Of a stretch of DNA of 64,000 nt, positions 9,103-18,538 are shown one piece after another. Source of the DNA: Actinocorallia sp. API 0066 (lineage in GTDB: Bacteria > Actinomycetota > Actinomycetes > Streptosporangiales > Streptosporangiaceae); contig NZ_JAJLQY010000007.1 of the NCBI RefSeq assembly GCF_020991275.1, positions 248,001 to 312,000 of the forward strand. Direction: 5' to 3'. Position numbers and translations under genes: made by a program. The notes beneath the pieces were generated by a model. The model ran no database searches, was not told the DNA's origin, and saw only the letters and a program-made list of their open reading frames with translations. Every line of letters starts with the position of its first letter. Position 1 is the stretch's first letter.

Positions 9103-9678
9103 TTAGCGGACGACGGGGGTGCCGGTGAGGGTGATGCCCTCGGTGCGCATGAGGGTGAGGGCGCGGTCGGTGGTGTCGGGGGCGACGCCTGCGGTGAGGT
9201 TGAGGAGGACGGTGGTGGCGAGGCCCGCGTGGGCGGCGTCGACGGCGGTGGCACGGACGCAGTGGTCGGTGGCGATGCCTACGACGTCCACCGAGGTGAC
9301 GCCGCGTGCGGTCAGCCACGGGCCCAGCGGGGTGCCGTCGTCGGTGGCGCCCTCGAAGCCGCTGTAGGCGGCCGACGTGCGGCCCTTGGAGAAGACCGCC
9401 TCGACGGGGCCGAGGGCGAGCGCCGGGTGGAAGTCGGCGCCGGCGGTGCCGATGACGCAGTGCGGCGGCCACGTCGCGGCGTAGTCGGGCTCCTCGGCGA
9501 AGTGGTCGCCGGGGTCGAGGTGGAAGTCGCGGGTCGCCACGATGTGCGCGTAGTCGCCCGCGTGACCGGCGACGTGCGCGGAGATCGCGGCGGCGACCCC
9601 CGCCCCGCCGTCCACCGCGAGGGACCCGCCCTCGCAGAAGTCGTTCTGGACGTCGACGATGATCAGCGCGCGGGACAT
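9103..9678 (-). CDS. pncA: Nicotinamidase (isochorismatase superfamily)
   Basis: It deamidates nicotinamide to nicotinate in NAD salvage. The 191-residue protein has the catalytic triad D9 (IVDVQNDF), K98 (VFSKGR) and C140 (ATDHCVRAT). The metal ligands D51, H53, H59 and H73 have the spacing known for mycobacterial PncA. Its neighbour nine bases upstream on the same strand is the nicotinate phosphoribosyltransferase, which uses its product. Activation of pyrazinamide would follow if the family function holds. Confidence 0.92.
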   Translation of the reverse strand: MSRALIIVDVQNDFCEGGSLAVDGGAGVAAAISAHVAGHAGDYAHIVATRDFHLDPGDHFAEEPDYAATWPPHCVIGTAGADFHPALALGPVEAVFSKGRTSAAYSGFEGATDDGTPLGPWLTARGVTSVDVVGIATDHCVRATAVDAAHAGLATTVLLNLTAGVAPDTTDRALTLMRTEGITLTGTPVVR

Positions 9679-9686
9679 GGTGCCTC

Positions 9687-10982
9687 CTAGCCGAAGAGCG
9701 TGGGCAGGGCGGGATCGCCCTTGGACAGGTGCAGGGCGTGCGGCGGCAGCTCCGCCAGCGCCTCGCGGTGGCGCTCGCGCGCCGTGGTGAGCGGTTCCCG
9801 GCCGACGATCTCGCCGCCGCGCACGAGCGGCACCTGGAGCGGCCGGTCGGCGGGCCCGAGCCCCTCGGCCGAGAGGGTGACGAGCTCGGCCGTCGCCACA
9901 CCGCCCTCAACGCGTCTGTGCGCCTGTTTGCGGCCGCCCCTGCTGGGTTTGCCCGGGGACGCCTTCGCGACCGGCTGGAGCGTTCCTGAGGCGTCCTCGC
10001 GGGCCACCAGCTTGTAGACCATGGACGCGGTCGGCGCGCCCGAGCCCGTCACGAGGGACGTGCCGACGCCGTACCCGTCGACGGGCGCGGCGGCCAGGGC
10101 GGCGATCGCGTACTCGTCGAGGTCGCCGGTGACGACGATCCGGGTGCCCGTCGCGCCCAGTTCGTCCAGTTGGGCGCGCGCGGCCTCCGCGACCACCCGG
10201 AGGTCGCCGCTGTCGATCCGGATCGCGCCGAGTTCCGGCCCGGCCAGCTCCACCGCGAGGCGGACGGCGCCAGGCACGTCGTAGGTGTCCACGAGCAGCG
10301 TGGTGCCCTTCCCGGCGGCGGCGAGCTGGGAGGCGAACGCCGCCCTCTCGTCGTCGTGGACCAGGGTGAAGGCGTGCGCCGCCGTCCCGGCCGTGGGGAC
10401 GCCGTAGGTACGCCCCGCCTCCAGGTTGGACGTCGTAGCGAACCCGCACAGGTAGGCGGCCCGCGCGGCGGCGACAGCGGCGGCCTCGTGGGTGCGCCGG
10501 GAACCCATCTCGATCAAGGGCCGATCGCCCGCCGCCCGCGCCATCCGGGACGCGGCCGCCGCGATCGCGCAGTCGTGGTTGTAGATCGACAGGGCGAGAG
10601 TCTCCAGCACGACCGCCTCACCGAAGGACCCCTCCACCCGCAGGATCGGCGAGTCGGGGAAGTAGCAGTCGCCCTCGGCGTAGCCCCAGACGTCGCCGGA
10701 GAACCGGAAGTCGGCGAGCCAGGCGGCGGTGTCCTCCCCGACCACCCCCGAGGACGTGAGGAACTCCAGCTCGGCGGGGCCGAAGGCGAACCGCTCCACC
10801 GCGTCGAGGAAGCGCCCGACGCCCGCGACGACGCCGTAGCGCCGCCCCCGGGGCAGCCTGCGCGCGAACACCTCAAACACCGACCGCCGCGCCGCCGTGC
10901 CGTCGCGCAGCGCGGCCTGCAGCATGGTCAGTTCATAATGATCGGTGAGCAGCGCCGTGCCCACGCCCGGTCCGACGTTCAC
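9687..10982 (-). CDS. pncB: Nicotinate phosphoribosyltransferase
   Basis: It converts nicotinate and PRPP to nicotinate mononucleotide. The protein of about 431 residues shows TDHYELTMLQAAL near the start, GSRRTHEAA, the central TSNLEAG and GTAAHAF segments, and the phosphate-binding IDSGDL region. I chose GTG 10982 because conserved sequence begins immediately after it; the Shine-Dalgarno is weak and a nearby GTG a few codons later is possible. The frame extends far upstream only as antisense to clpS and DUF2017. Together with pncA it forms a two-gene NAD salvage operon, divergent from clpS. Confidence 0.92.
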   Translation of the reverse strand: MNVGPGVGTALLTDHYELTMLQAALRDGTAARRSVFEVFARRLPRGRRYGVVAGVGRFLDAVERFAFGPAELEFLTSSGVVGEDTAAWLADFRFSGDVWGYAEGDCYFPDSPILRVEGSFGEAVVLETLALSIYNHDCAIAAAASRMARAAGDRPLIEMGSRRTHEAAAVAAARAAYLCGFATTSNLEAGRTYGVPTAGTAAHAFTLVHDDERAAFASQLAAAGKGTTLLVDTYDVPGAVRLAVELAGPELGAIRIDSGDLRVVAEAARAQLDELGATGTRIVVTGDLDEYAIAALAAAPVDGYGVGTSLVTGSGAPTASMVYKLVAREDASGTLQPVAKASPGKPSRGGRKQAHRRVEGGVATAELVTLSAEGLGPADRPLQVPLVRGGEIVGREPLTTARERHREALAELPPHALHLSKGDPALPTLFG

Positions 10983-11054
10983 ACCGGCAGCGTAACGGGC
11001 GGGGACGCGCCGACCTCGCGCCCGGTAGGTTCGTAGGAGGGGAGGGGATATCCG

Positions 11055-11345
11055 ATGAGCACCGCGCCCGCCGCACTCGACAGATCCGACGCGGACGAGG
11101 ACGTCCGGCCCGATCTGCCCTGGCTGACGATTGTCTGGAATGATCCGATCAATCTGATGTCCTATGTGACCTATGTCTTCCAGACGGTCTTCGGGTACGC
11201 CCGGGAGAAGGCCGAGAAGCTGATGATGGACGTTCACCACAAGGGCCGGGCCGTCGTGGACTCCGGTACCCGTGAGGAGATGGAGCGCAACGTGGAGGTG
11301 CTGCACTCCTACGGGCTGTGGGCGACAGTGCGGCGGGACGACTAG
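11055..11345 (+). CDS. clpS: ClpS, adaptor of the Clp protease
   Basis: ClpS delivers N-degron substrates to ClpAP/ClpCP. The 96-residue protein has the binding-pocket segment VWNDPINLMSYVTYVF, the helix with KLMMDVHHKGRAVV and the C-terminal strand. A strong purine-rich Shine-Dalgarno (GGAGGGGAGGGG) precedes the ATG. It is followed with no gap by a DUF2017 gene, the order seen in mycobacteria (Rv1331-Rv1332). Confidence 0.95.
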   Translation: MSTAPAALDRSDADEDVRPDLPWLTIVWNDPINLMSYVTYVFQTVFGYAREKAEKLMMDVHHKGRAVVDSGTREEMERNVEVLHSYGLWATVRRDD

Positions 11346-11882
11346 ATGGCCGGCGGATTCGGGCGGCGGCCCGGCGGCGGCGTCTCCCTGCGGCTGGAGC
11401 AGGTCGAGGCACAGGTGATCGAGAACCTGCTGGGCCAGCTCTCCCAGCTGTTCGACGAGCTGCCCAAGGGTGATCCCGGCCTCGCCGAACTGGGGATCTC
11501 CGAAAGCACGACGCCCCCCAGCGACCCCGTCCTGGCCCGGCTGTTCCCCGACGGCTACAGCGAGGACGACAAGGCGTCCGGGGAGTTCCGCAGGTACACC
11601 GAGGCGTCCCTGCGCGACGGCAAGGAGAAGGACGCGGCCACCGTGCTGAAGTCCCTCACCCAGGCCCCCGACATCAGGCTCGACCAGGAACAGGCGCACT
11701 CCTGGCTGCGCGCCCTCAACGACCTGCGGCTCGCGCTCGGCACCCGGCTGGAGATCACCGAGGACGGCCACGACAGGTTCGCCGGACTCGACTGGGACGA
11801 CCCCGCCTACGCGATGTACGTCACCTACGACTGGCTCACCCAACTCCAGGACAGCCTCGTGCACACCCTCTTCGGCGACTGA
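11346..11882 (+). CDS. DUF2017 family protein
   Basis: The start codon directly follows the clpS stop, so translation is probably coupled. The 178-residue protein begins with a Gly/Arg-rich head and is mainly helical. It shows LEQVEAQVIENLLGQL, a DPVLARLFPDGY segment and a C-terminal DWDDPAYAMYVTYDWLTQLQ, matching the DUF2017 family that accompanies clpS in actinobacteria. The function is unknown; a link to Clp proteolysis is inferred from the conserved pairing only. Confidence 0.88.
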   Translation: MAGGFGRRPGGGVSLRLEQVEAQVIENLLGQLSQLFDELPKGDPGLAELGISESTTPPSDPVLARLFPDGYSEDDKASGEFRRYTEASLRDGKEKDAATVLKSLTQAPDIRLDQEQAHSWLRALNDLRLALGTRLEITEDGHDRFAGLDWDDPAYAMYVTYDWLTQLQDSLVHTLFGD

Positions 11883-11901
11883 TGGAGCACCCCCGGATAC
11901 G

Positions 11902-12333
11902 ATGCCGGTCATGCTGACCGTTTCCCGCGAGATCGTCGACCAGATCGTCGCGCACGCGCGCGCCGACCACCCCGACGAGGCGTGCGGTGTGGTGGCGGGC
12001 CCGATCGGCTCTGATCGCCCCGCGCGGTTCGTGGCCATGGAGAACGCCGAACGGTCGCCGACGTTCTACCGGTTCGACTCGATCGAGCAGCTCAAGGTGT
12101 GGCGGGAGATGGACGACAGGGACGAGGAGCCCGTCGTGATCTACCACTCGCACACCGCGACCGAGGCGTACCCGTCCAGGACCGACATCTCGTACGCGTC
12201 CGAGCCGAACGCCCACTACGTCCTGGTGTCCACCCGGGAAGAAGACGACACGGAGTTCCGTTCCTACCGGATCGTGGACGGCGTCGTCACCGAGGAGGAG
12301 GTCAGGATCGTTGATGTTTATGAAGCTGGGTAA
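11902..12333 (+). CDS. mec: Mec-type JAMM metallopeptidase (CysO-cysteine peptidase)
   Basis: It hydrolyses the CysO-cysteine adduct to release cysteine and regenerate the CysO carrier. The 143-residue protein has the JAMM motif: upstream Glu in DEACGVVAG, then HSHTATEAYPSRTD providing HxH and the Asp. It closely follows the mycobacterial Mec sequence. The next genes are cysO and cysM, so the three complete a sulfur-carrier route to cysteine. ATG 11902 or ATG 11911 could be the start. Confidence 0.93.
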   Translation: MPVMLTVSREIVDQIVAHARADHPDEACGVVAGPIGSDRPARFVAMENAERSPTFYRFDSIEQLKVWREMDDRDEEPVVIYHSHTATEAYPSRTDISYASEPNAHYVLVSTREEDDTEFRSYRIVDGVVTEEEVRIVDVYEAG

Positions 12334-12403
12334 ACTCGGCGTCATGGTGCAGACCTTCCTGTTCTCCCACTCGCGTGCCGAGGTCGTGTACGACTGTCGG
12401 TGA
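12314..12403 (+). CDS. Candidate 29-codon leader ORF between mec and cysO
   Basis: A short frame begins at ATG 12314, inside the end of mec, with AGGA seven bases upstream. It ends at TGA 12403 and reads MFMKLGKLGV...VVYDCR. An internal ATG at 12344 would give 19 residues. The penultimate residue is cysteine, and the frame occupies the otherwise unused 110-base gap before cysO. A leader peptide sensing cysteine supply is possible, but there is no Cys run and no clear attenuator. It could equally be a chance frame. Confidence 0.3.
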   Translation: MFMKLGKLGVMVQTFLFSHSRAEVVYDCR

Positions 12404-12459
12404 GCCCGCCCCCGACGGAACAACGACTTTTGTGTGAAATGTGAATGGAGATCACAGAG

Positions 12460-12732
12460 ATGGCGATCGAGGTCCGGATCCCGACGATCCTGCGGAACCT
12501 CACCGGCGGCGCCAAGGCCGTCGAAGGCAAGGGCTCCACGCTGGACGAGCTCTTCACCGACCTGGACGGCGCGCACCCCGGTCTGCGCGCCCGGCTGGTC
12601 GACGAGAAGGGTCTGCGCCGATTCGTCAACGTCTACCTGAACGACGAGGACGTGCGCTTCCTGGGTGGCCTGGGCACCGAGGTGTCCGACGGCGACACGG
12701 TCACCGTGCTGCCCGCCGTCGCCGGTGGCTGA
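12460..12732 (+). CDS. cysO: CysO, ubiquitin-like sulfur carrier (MoaD/ThiS family)
   Basis: CysO carries sulfur as a C-terminal thiocarboxylate to the cysteine synthase CysM. The protein of about 90 residues starts MAIEVRIPTILRNLTGG and ends in the required Gly-Gly (VLPAVAGG). The middle FVNVYLNDEDVRFLGG is typical. The ATG at 12460 has GGAG nine bases upstream and matches the family start; an ATG at 12445 would add five residues. It lies between mec and cysM, with only three bases to cysM. Confidence 0.93.
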   Translation: MAIEVRIPTILRNLTGGAKAVEGKGSTLDELFTDLDGAHPGLRARLVDEKGLRRFVNVYLNDEDVRFLGGLGTEVSDGDTVTVLPAVAGG

Positions 12733-13683
<951 letters not shown>

Positions 13684-13700
13684 CCCTTGTGCCGCTCGTG

Positions 13701-13733
13701 AAGGCCCGTCGCCCTGGGGCGGCGGGCCTTTGT
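13701..13733 (+). terminator. Rho-independent terminator after cysM
   Basis: GGCCCGTCGCC pairs with GGCGGCGGGCC through 11 base pairs including one G-T, around a short CTGGG-type loop. A TTTGT stretch follows. It lies between the convergent cysM and the repeat-rich gene and could serve both strands. Confidence 0.75.
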
Positions 13734-13741
13734 GCTCGTCG

Positions 13742-16003
13742 TCAGGCGGTGATCCAGGCGGACAGGCCGGAGACGACCCTTGCCCGCGCCCGCGCGACGT
13801 CCAGGGCGAGGATGCCCACGCCCCGATAGGCGGAGTCCTCCCGGGCGACGACAAGGGCGACGTCCACGGATTCGGGAGAGCTGAGCGACAGGGGCAGCAG
13901 CAGCCGCACCCGTTCGGCCGCCGGATCCCAGGCCGGGACGGCGGCACGCGGGTCGCGCCGGACCCGCGCCTCGGCCCTGCGCACCGCGCCCTCCATGACG
14001 AGGCCCGCCAGGTACGGGTTGGCGCGCAGTTCCGCCGGGAGGGCGGCGGCCGACTCCGGGCTCTCCAGCAGGGCACGCGGATTGACGGCGAGGGGATGCC
14101 GCCAGTCGTAGACGAGATCGGCCGGGTCGGCGGTGTAGACGGCGCGTCCCGGGGGCGCGGCGAACCGGTCGGCCAGCCGCGCGTCGCCCTCGGCGATCCA
14201 GCCCTGGAGCGCCCACGGCGGCCCGTCCGCGTCACCGGCCGGAAGGCACAGCCCGTAGACGGCGGCGTCCTCCGCCGTGGTCAGCCCGGTGTCGAACAGG
14301 CACCGCGACCCGTCCGCCGCGACCGCCACAAACCGCAGCGCGTGCAGCCGCTCGAACGTCAGCTCGACATACTCCCGCAAAAGCCACGTCTCATCCCTGC
14401 CCGGCACCCCCCAAACCTCAGGCGCGACGACCCGAGCCAACCTGTCAAAGCAGTCCTCCCCACCACCGTCCCGCCACCGCAGCGGCCCCACCTCAACCTG
14501 CTCATAGAACACCCGCCCAACCCGCCCCCGCCTTTCCCCAACCCCCAGAAGCCCTTCCAACCCCTGGGCCCCCGCCACTTCACCCGGTTCCGCCGCCCCA
14601 CCGTCCGACGCCGCCGCCCCGACCCCCCGCCCAGCCCGCTCCACCGCCTCAAAGAACCCGGCCGACAACACCCCAGCCCCAGCCGCCTCACCATCCCCTG
14701 CCCGCCCAACACCCTCGTGATACTCACCCAGAGGTGACAACCCAGTACCCCCCTCCTGCCGCACCGCCCCATCCGCAACGACGCCGGAGTCCGCCTGCCC
14801 CGCGCCCTCAACGCCCCCGGCATCCGCCTGCCCAGCGGCCCCGTAGTACTCGGACGGCAACGAGAACGCCCCGGCCCCTCGCGGGGACTCCGCCCCGACC
14901 CCCTCGGCGACGCCGGGATCCGCCTGCCCAACGCCCTCGTAATACTCGGGCGGCAGCGAGACCCCAGCGCCCCCCGGCTGCTGCGCCGCCACCTCACTAC
15001 CCGTGGCGACGCCGGAGTCCGGCTGCCCCGCGCTCTCGCCGTTCCTGGGGTCGGCCTGCCCGGTCGCGTCGTAGTACTCCGGCGGAAGCGGGGTCGCGCC
15101 CTGCCCGTGCCGCGCTGCGGGACCGTGCTGCCCGGCCGTGTCGGTGGTCTCGTAGTAGTCCAGTGGCAGCGAGAACCCGGGACCCGTCTGGGCCGCGCCC
15201 TCGCCGTTCCTGGGGTCGGCCTGCCCGGTGGCGTCGTAGTACTCGGGCGGAAGCGGGGTCGCGCCCTGGCTGTGTCGCGCCGTGGGGCCGGGCTGCCCGG
15301 TGGGGTCGGTGGTGTCGTAGTAGTCCAGCGGCAGCGAGAATCCGGGACCCGTCTGGGCCGCGCCCTCGGTGTTCCTGGGGTCGGCTTGGCCGGTGGCGTC
15401 GTAGTACTCCGGCGGAAGCGGGGTCGCGCCCTGGCTGTGTCGTGCTGTGGGGCTGGGCTGCGCGGTGGGGTCGTAGTAGTCCAGTGGCAGCGCGAATGCG
15501 GTGGGGCCTTGTTGGGGTGTGGTGTCGGGGACTGGCTGGGTTGGGGTCTCGGTGGGTCGAGGGGCGGGCTCGTAGTACTCGGGGGGGAGTGTGGGCGGGC
15601 TTGGGGGAGGGGATGGGGTGGTGGTGGGGTGGGCGGTGGGGTCGGTGGTCTCGTAGTAGTCCGGGGGTAGGGAGAACGTGCGGCGTTGTTGGGGGTCCGC
15701 TGAGGGGGGCTGGGTGTGGCGGGGGTCGGGTTGGCCGGTGGCCTCGTAGTAGGCGGGGGGGAGCGGGGCGCCCGGCTGGTACTGGGGTGGGGTGGGGGCG
15801 GGGTCGGTGGTCTCGTAGTACTCGGGGGGAAGGGGGAAGGTTCGGGGAGGTTGGGGGGAGGACTGGGGGAGGGTGGCGGTGGGGTCGCCGGCGGGGGGAA
15901 AGTCCTGGAAGCCGGGGAAAGGGAAAGGAGCGGGCTCCGGGGTGGCGTCGGCGGGGCCCGGGAAGACGGGGTACGACGAGGGCTTCGACTCGTGCAGCGT
16001 CAC
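13742..16003 (-). CDS. Large Pro-rich protein with LPPEYY tandem repeats and a C-terminal DUF3825-like domain
   Basis: The 753-residue protein has no signal peptide or membrane helix. Its N-terminal two thirds carry about 12 copies of an LP[PLS][ED]YY motif spaced 25-35 residues apart, alternating with ATGQADPRN and TTDPTGQ spacers, then two degenerate copies. The C-terminal part (from about residue 510, FYEQVEVGPLRW) has LHALRFVAVAADGSRCLFDTG and LPPGR/WALQGW-type segments that resemble the DUF3825 family, an assignment made from memory of the pattern. DUF3825 proteins are often linked to RNA-binding domains. The function is unknown. Confidence 0.8.
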   Translation of the reverse strand: MTLHESKPSSYPVFPGPADATPEPAPFPFPGFQDFPPAGDPTATLPQSSPQPPRTFPLPPEYYETTDPAPTPPQYQPGAPLPPAYYEATGQPDPRHTQPPSADPQQRRTFSLPPDYYETTDPTAHPTTTPSPPPSPPTLPPEYYEPAPRPTETPTQPVPDTTPQQGPTAFALPLDYYDPTAQPSPTARHSQGATPLPPEYYDATGQADPRNTEGAAQTGPGFSLPLDYYDTTDPTGQPGPTARHSQGATPLPPEYYDATGQADPRNGEGAAQTGPGFSLPLDYYETTDTAGQHGPAARHGQGATPLPPEYYDATGQADPRNGESAGQPDSGVATGSEVAAQQPGGAGVSLPPEYYEGVGQADPGVAEGVGAESPRGAGAFSLPSEYYGAAGQADAGGVEGAGQADSGVVADGAVRQEGGTGLSPLGEYHEGVGRAGDGEAAGAGVLSAGFFEAVERAGRGVGAAASDGGAAEPGEVAGAQGLEGLLGVGERRGRVGRVFYEQVEVGPLRWRDGGGEDCFDRLARVVAPEVWGVPGRDETWLLREYVELTFERLHALRFVAVAADGSRCLFDTGLTTAEDAAVYGLCLPAGDADGPPWALQGWIAEGDARLADRFAAPPGRAVYTADPADLVYDWRHPLAVNPRALLESPESAAALPAELRANPYLAGLVMEGAVRRAEARVRRDPRAAVPAWDPAAERVRLLLPLSLSSPESVDVALVVAREDSAYRGVGILALDVARARARVVSGLSAWITA
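14837..15840 (-). repeat. In-frame tandem repeats encoding LP-x-x-YY motifs
   Basis: On the plus strand the Tyr-Tyr codons appear as repeated GTAGTA or GTAATA elements near 14845, 14940, 15070, 15153, 15238, 15318, 15400, 15473, 15574, 15655, 15747 and 15816. Three central units (LPPEYYDATGQADPRN) are nearly identical at the DNA level, which points to recent duplication. Confidence 0.85.
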
Positions 16004-16064
16004 CGGGCCAGGCTAACGGATCTCGCTTCTGCCCGGGATTCGGCGGGTATGTAGGCTTGCCGCC

Positions 16065-16850
16065 ATGACGACTTACGGCGCCGCCACCGCGGTCACCCCC
16101 CTCGCCGCGGGTCGGTACGGCGTGCGGCTGGCCGAGGAGTACAGCTTCGGTGAGGCCGTCAACGGCGGCTACCTCCTGGGGGTGCTGCTGCGCGCCGCCG
16201 TCGCCGAGTCGTCGCACGCGCACCCGCTGACGACGGCCGCGAGCTTCCTGCGCCCCGCCCAGCCGGGCCCGGCCGAGGTGCTCGTCGAGCAGCGCAAGAC
16301 GGGGCGGACGGCGGCCACCGCGCGTGTCTCGCTCGTCCAGGACGGCCGCCCGGTCGTGGACGCGATGGTCACCACCGGCACGCTCGACCCCGACCGTGAG
16401 CCCGCCTACCAGGGCGAACCCCCGGCGATGCCGCCCCTCGAGGTGTGCCGCCCGTCCGGCGCGGACCAGAGCGGGTTCGTCGCCCAGGTGGACATGCGCT
16501 TCGACCCCGCCGTCATGGGCTGGCTGGACGGCGAGCCGAGCGGCAAGCCCGAGATGCGGGCCTATTTCCGGTTGGCGAGCGGTGAGGACCCCGACCCGTT
16601 TGTGCTGGCGCTCGCGCTCGACGCGCTGATCCCCGTCGTCGCCAACACCGGGAACGTCGGCTGGTCGCCGACCGTGGACCTCACCTGGCACCTGCGCGCG
16701 CTGCCCGCGCCCGGCTGGCTCACCGTGGTGGGCGCGGGACGCCTGCTGCGGGACGGCTGGCATGATGAGGACGTCGAGGTGTGGGACAGCGCGGGAAACC
16801 TCGTCGCGCAGAGCCGACAACTGGCCCGAACCGCACGTACCCGCAAGTAA
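16065..16850 (+). CDS. Acyl-CoA thioesterase family protein (double hot-dog, TesB-like)
   Basis: The 261-residue protein has two hot-dog halves. The first carries FGEAVNGGYLLGVLLRA and TTAASFLRPAQPGPAEV; the second carries VANTGNVGWSPTVDLTWHLRA, typical of the thioesterase-like 4HBT_3 group. It probably hydrolyses acyl-CoA esters; the substrate is unknown. It starts 61 bases from the divergent repeat-rich gene, so the two may share a promoter region. Confidence 0.87.
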   Translation: MTTYGAATAVTPLAAGRYGVRLAEEYSFGEAVNGGYLLGVLLRAAVAESSHAHPLTTAASFLRPAQPGPAEVLVEQRKTGRTAATARVSLVQDGRPVVDAMVTTGTLDPDREPAYQGEPPAMPPLEVCRPSGADQSGFVAQVDMRFDPAVMGWLDGEPSGKPEMRAYFRLASGEDPDPFVLALALDALIPVVANTGNVGWSPTVDLTWHLRALPAPGWLTVVGAGRLLRDGWHDEDVEVWDSAGNLVAQSRQLARTARTRK

Positions 16851-16922
16851 CAAGCAGATGTCGGGCTCATGTATTGAGCGTCACACAATGTGCTCCGGCC
16901 TCTTCGCATAGCCTAAGGCGTC

Positions 16923-17747
16923 ATGTCAGACGCGCCGATCGGGATCTTCGACAGCGGCTTCGGCGGGCTCACCGTCGCGCGGGCCGTCATTGACCAGTTG
17001 CCGGGGGAGCCGATCCTCTATCTCGGCGACTCGGCGCGTCAGCCCTACGGCCCCCGACCCATCGCCGAGGTCCGCGAGTACGCCCTGGAGATGCTCGACA
17101 AGCTCGTCGCCGAGGGCGTCAAGATGCTGGTGATCGCGTGCAACAGCGCGAGCTCGGCGATGCTGCGGGACGCCCGCGAGCGGTACGGCTCGATCCCGGT
17201 CGTCGAGGTGATCTTCCCGGCGGCCCGGCGCGCCGTCGCGGCCACCCGCAACGGCAGGGTCGGGCTCATCGCCACGCACGCGACGGTGACGAGCCGCGCG
17301 TACGACGACGCGTTCGCCATCGCGCCGCACATCGACCTCACCAGTGTCGCCTGCCCCCGCTTTGTGGAGTTCGTCGAGCGCGGGGTGACGATGAGCCCCG
17401 AACTGCTCGACGTCGCCCACGCTTATCTGGCTCCCATCATCGAGGCGGGGTGTGACACTCTGATTCTGGGATGCACCCACTACCCGCTGCTGACCGGCGT
17501 GATCTCCTACGTGGTCGGCGACGGCGTGACCCTCGTCTCCAGCGCCGACGAGACAGCCAAAGACGTCTACCGACTGCTGCACGATCAGGGCATGGCCCGC
17601 GCGGAGGCCGCCGCCCCACCCGTCCACCGGTTCCGCGCGACCGGGGATCCCGAGGTGTTCGCCGCGATCGGACGCCGCTTCCTCGGGCCCGTGATCGGCT
17701 ACGTGGAGTCACCGTCCGACACGAGCGTCTTCCGTCTCACCCCATGA
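16923..17747 (+). CDS. murI: Glutamate racemase
   Basis: It supplies D-glutamate for peptidoglycan. The 274-residue protein has the two catalytic cysteines C73 (IACNSASSA) and C184 (LGCTHYPLL), the N-terminal [13 protein letters not shown] and [11 protein letters not shown]. It leads a run of four genes on this strand that matches mycobacterial Rv1338-Rv1341. Confidence 0.96.
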   Translation: MSDAPIGIFDSGFGGLTVARAVIDQLPGEPILYLGDSARQPYGPRPIAEVREYALEMLDKLVAEGVKMLVIACNSASSAMLRDARERYGSIPVVEVIFPAARRAVAATRNGRVGLIATHATVTSRAYDDAFAIAPHIDLTSVACPRFVEFVERGVTMSPELLDVAHAYLAPIIEAGCDTLILGCTHYPLLTGVISYVVGDGVTLVSSADETAKDVYRLLHDQGMARAEAAAPPVHRFRATGDPEVFAAIGRRFLGPVIGYVESPSDTSVFRLTP

Positions 17748-17772
17748 CCCACAGCCAGTAGAGGAGCTCCCC

Positions 17773-18516
17773 GTGCGGGTGACCGTGATCGGCTGCTCTG
17801 GCAGCTTCCCGGGGCCGGACAGCCCCGCCTCCTGTTATCTCTTCGAGGACGAGGGCTTCTCGCTGCTCCTCGACTTCGGCAACGGCGCGCTGGGCGCGTT
17901 GCAGCGGCACCACGACCTGTACGGGGTCGACGCGATCGCGATCTCGCACCTGCACGCGGACCACTGCATGGACCTGTGCGGCTACTACGTGGCCCGCAAG
18001 TACTGCCCGTCCGGCACCAAGCCGAAGATCCCGGTGTACGGCCCGCCGAACTCGGCGATGCGGATGGCCGAAGCCTACGATCTCGAACTCGATCCCGGGA
18101 TGACCGACACGTTCGACTTCGTACCGCTCGCCCCGACGATCACCGCCGGACCGTTCGAGATCAGCGTGCGGCCCGTGAACCACGTGATCGAGTCCTACGG
18201 CTTCCGGGTGACGTCCCGTGGCAAGACCGTCGCCTACTCGGGCGACACCGGCCGCACCGACGTGCTCGTCGACCTGGCCCGCGACGCCGACCTGTTCCTG
18301 TGCGAGGCGTCCTTCCTCGACGGCGACAACCCGCCCGACCTGCACCTGAGCGCCCGTGAGGCGGCCGAGTACGCCGACCGCGCCGGTGTCGGAAGGCTCG
18401 TCCTCACCCATCTGGTGCCGTGGAACGACGCGGAGCGGTCGATGGTCGAGGCCAAGGACGGCAAGTACTCGGGGCCGATCGACCTCGCCCGCAGCGGAGC
18501 CGTCTACCGCCTCTGA
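17773..18516 (+). CDS. Metallo-beta-lactamase-fold hydrolase, Rv1339-like (cyclic-nucleotide phosphodiesterase candidate)
   Basis: The 247-residue protein has the MBL signature HLHADHCMD starting at H59, later metal ligands in VNHVIESYG and SGDTGRTD, and HLVPWND near the C-terminus. The mycobacterial homologue in the same position between murI and rph (Rv1339) has been reported to hydrolyse cAMP, so the same role is plausible here. An RNase Z-like activity is the alternative. The start is GTG with AGGAG upstream. Confidence 0.88.
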   Translation: MRVTVIGCSGSFPGPDSPASCYLFEDEGFSLLLDFGNGALGALQRHHDLYGVDAIAISHLHADHCMDLCGYYVARKYCPSGTKPKIPVYGPPNSAMRMAEAYDLELDPGMTDTFDFVPLAPTITAGPFEISVRPVNHVIESYGFRVTSRGKTVAYSGDTGRTDVLVDLARDADLFLCEASFLDGDNPPDLHLSAREAAEYADRAGVGRLVLTHLVPWNDAERSMVEAKDGKYSGPIDLARSGAVYRL

Positions 18517-18538
18517 TCGCGGCGGTAGGCTGGGCGGT

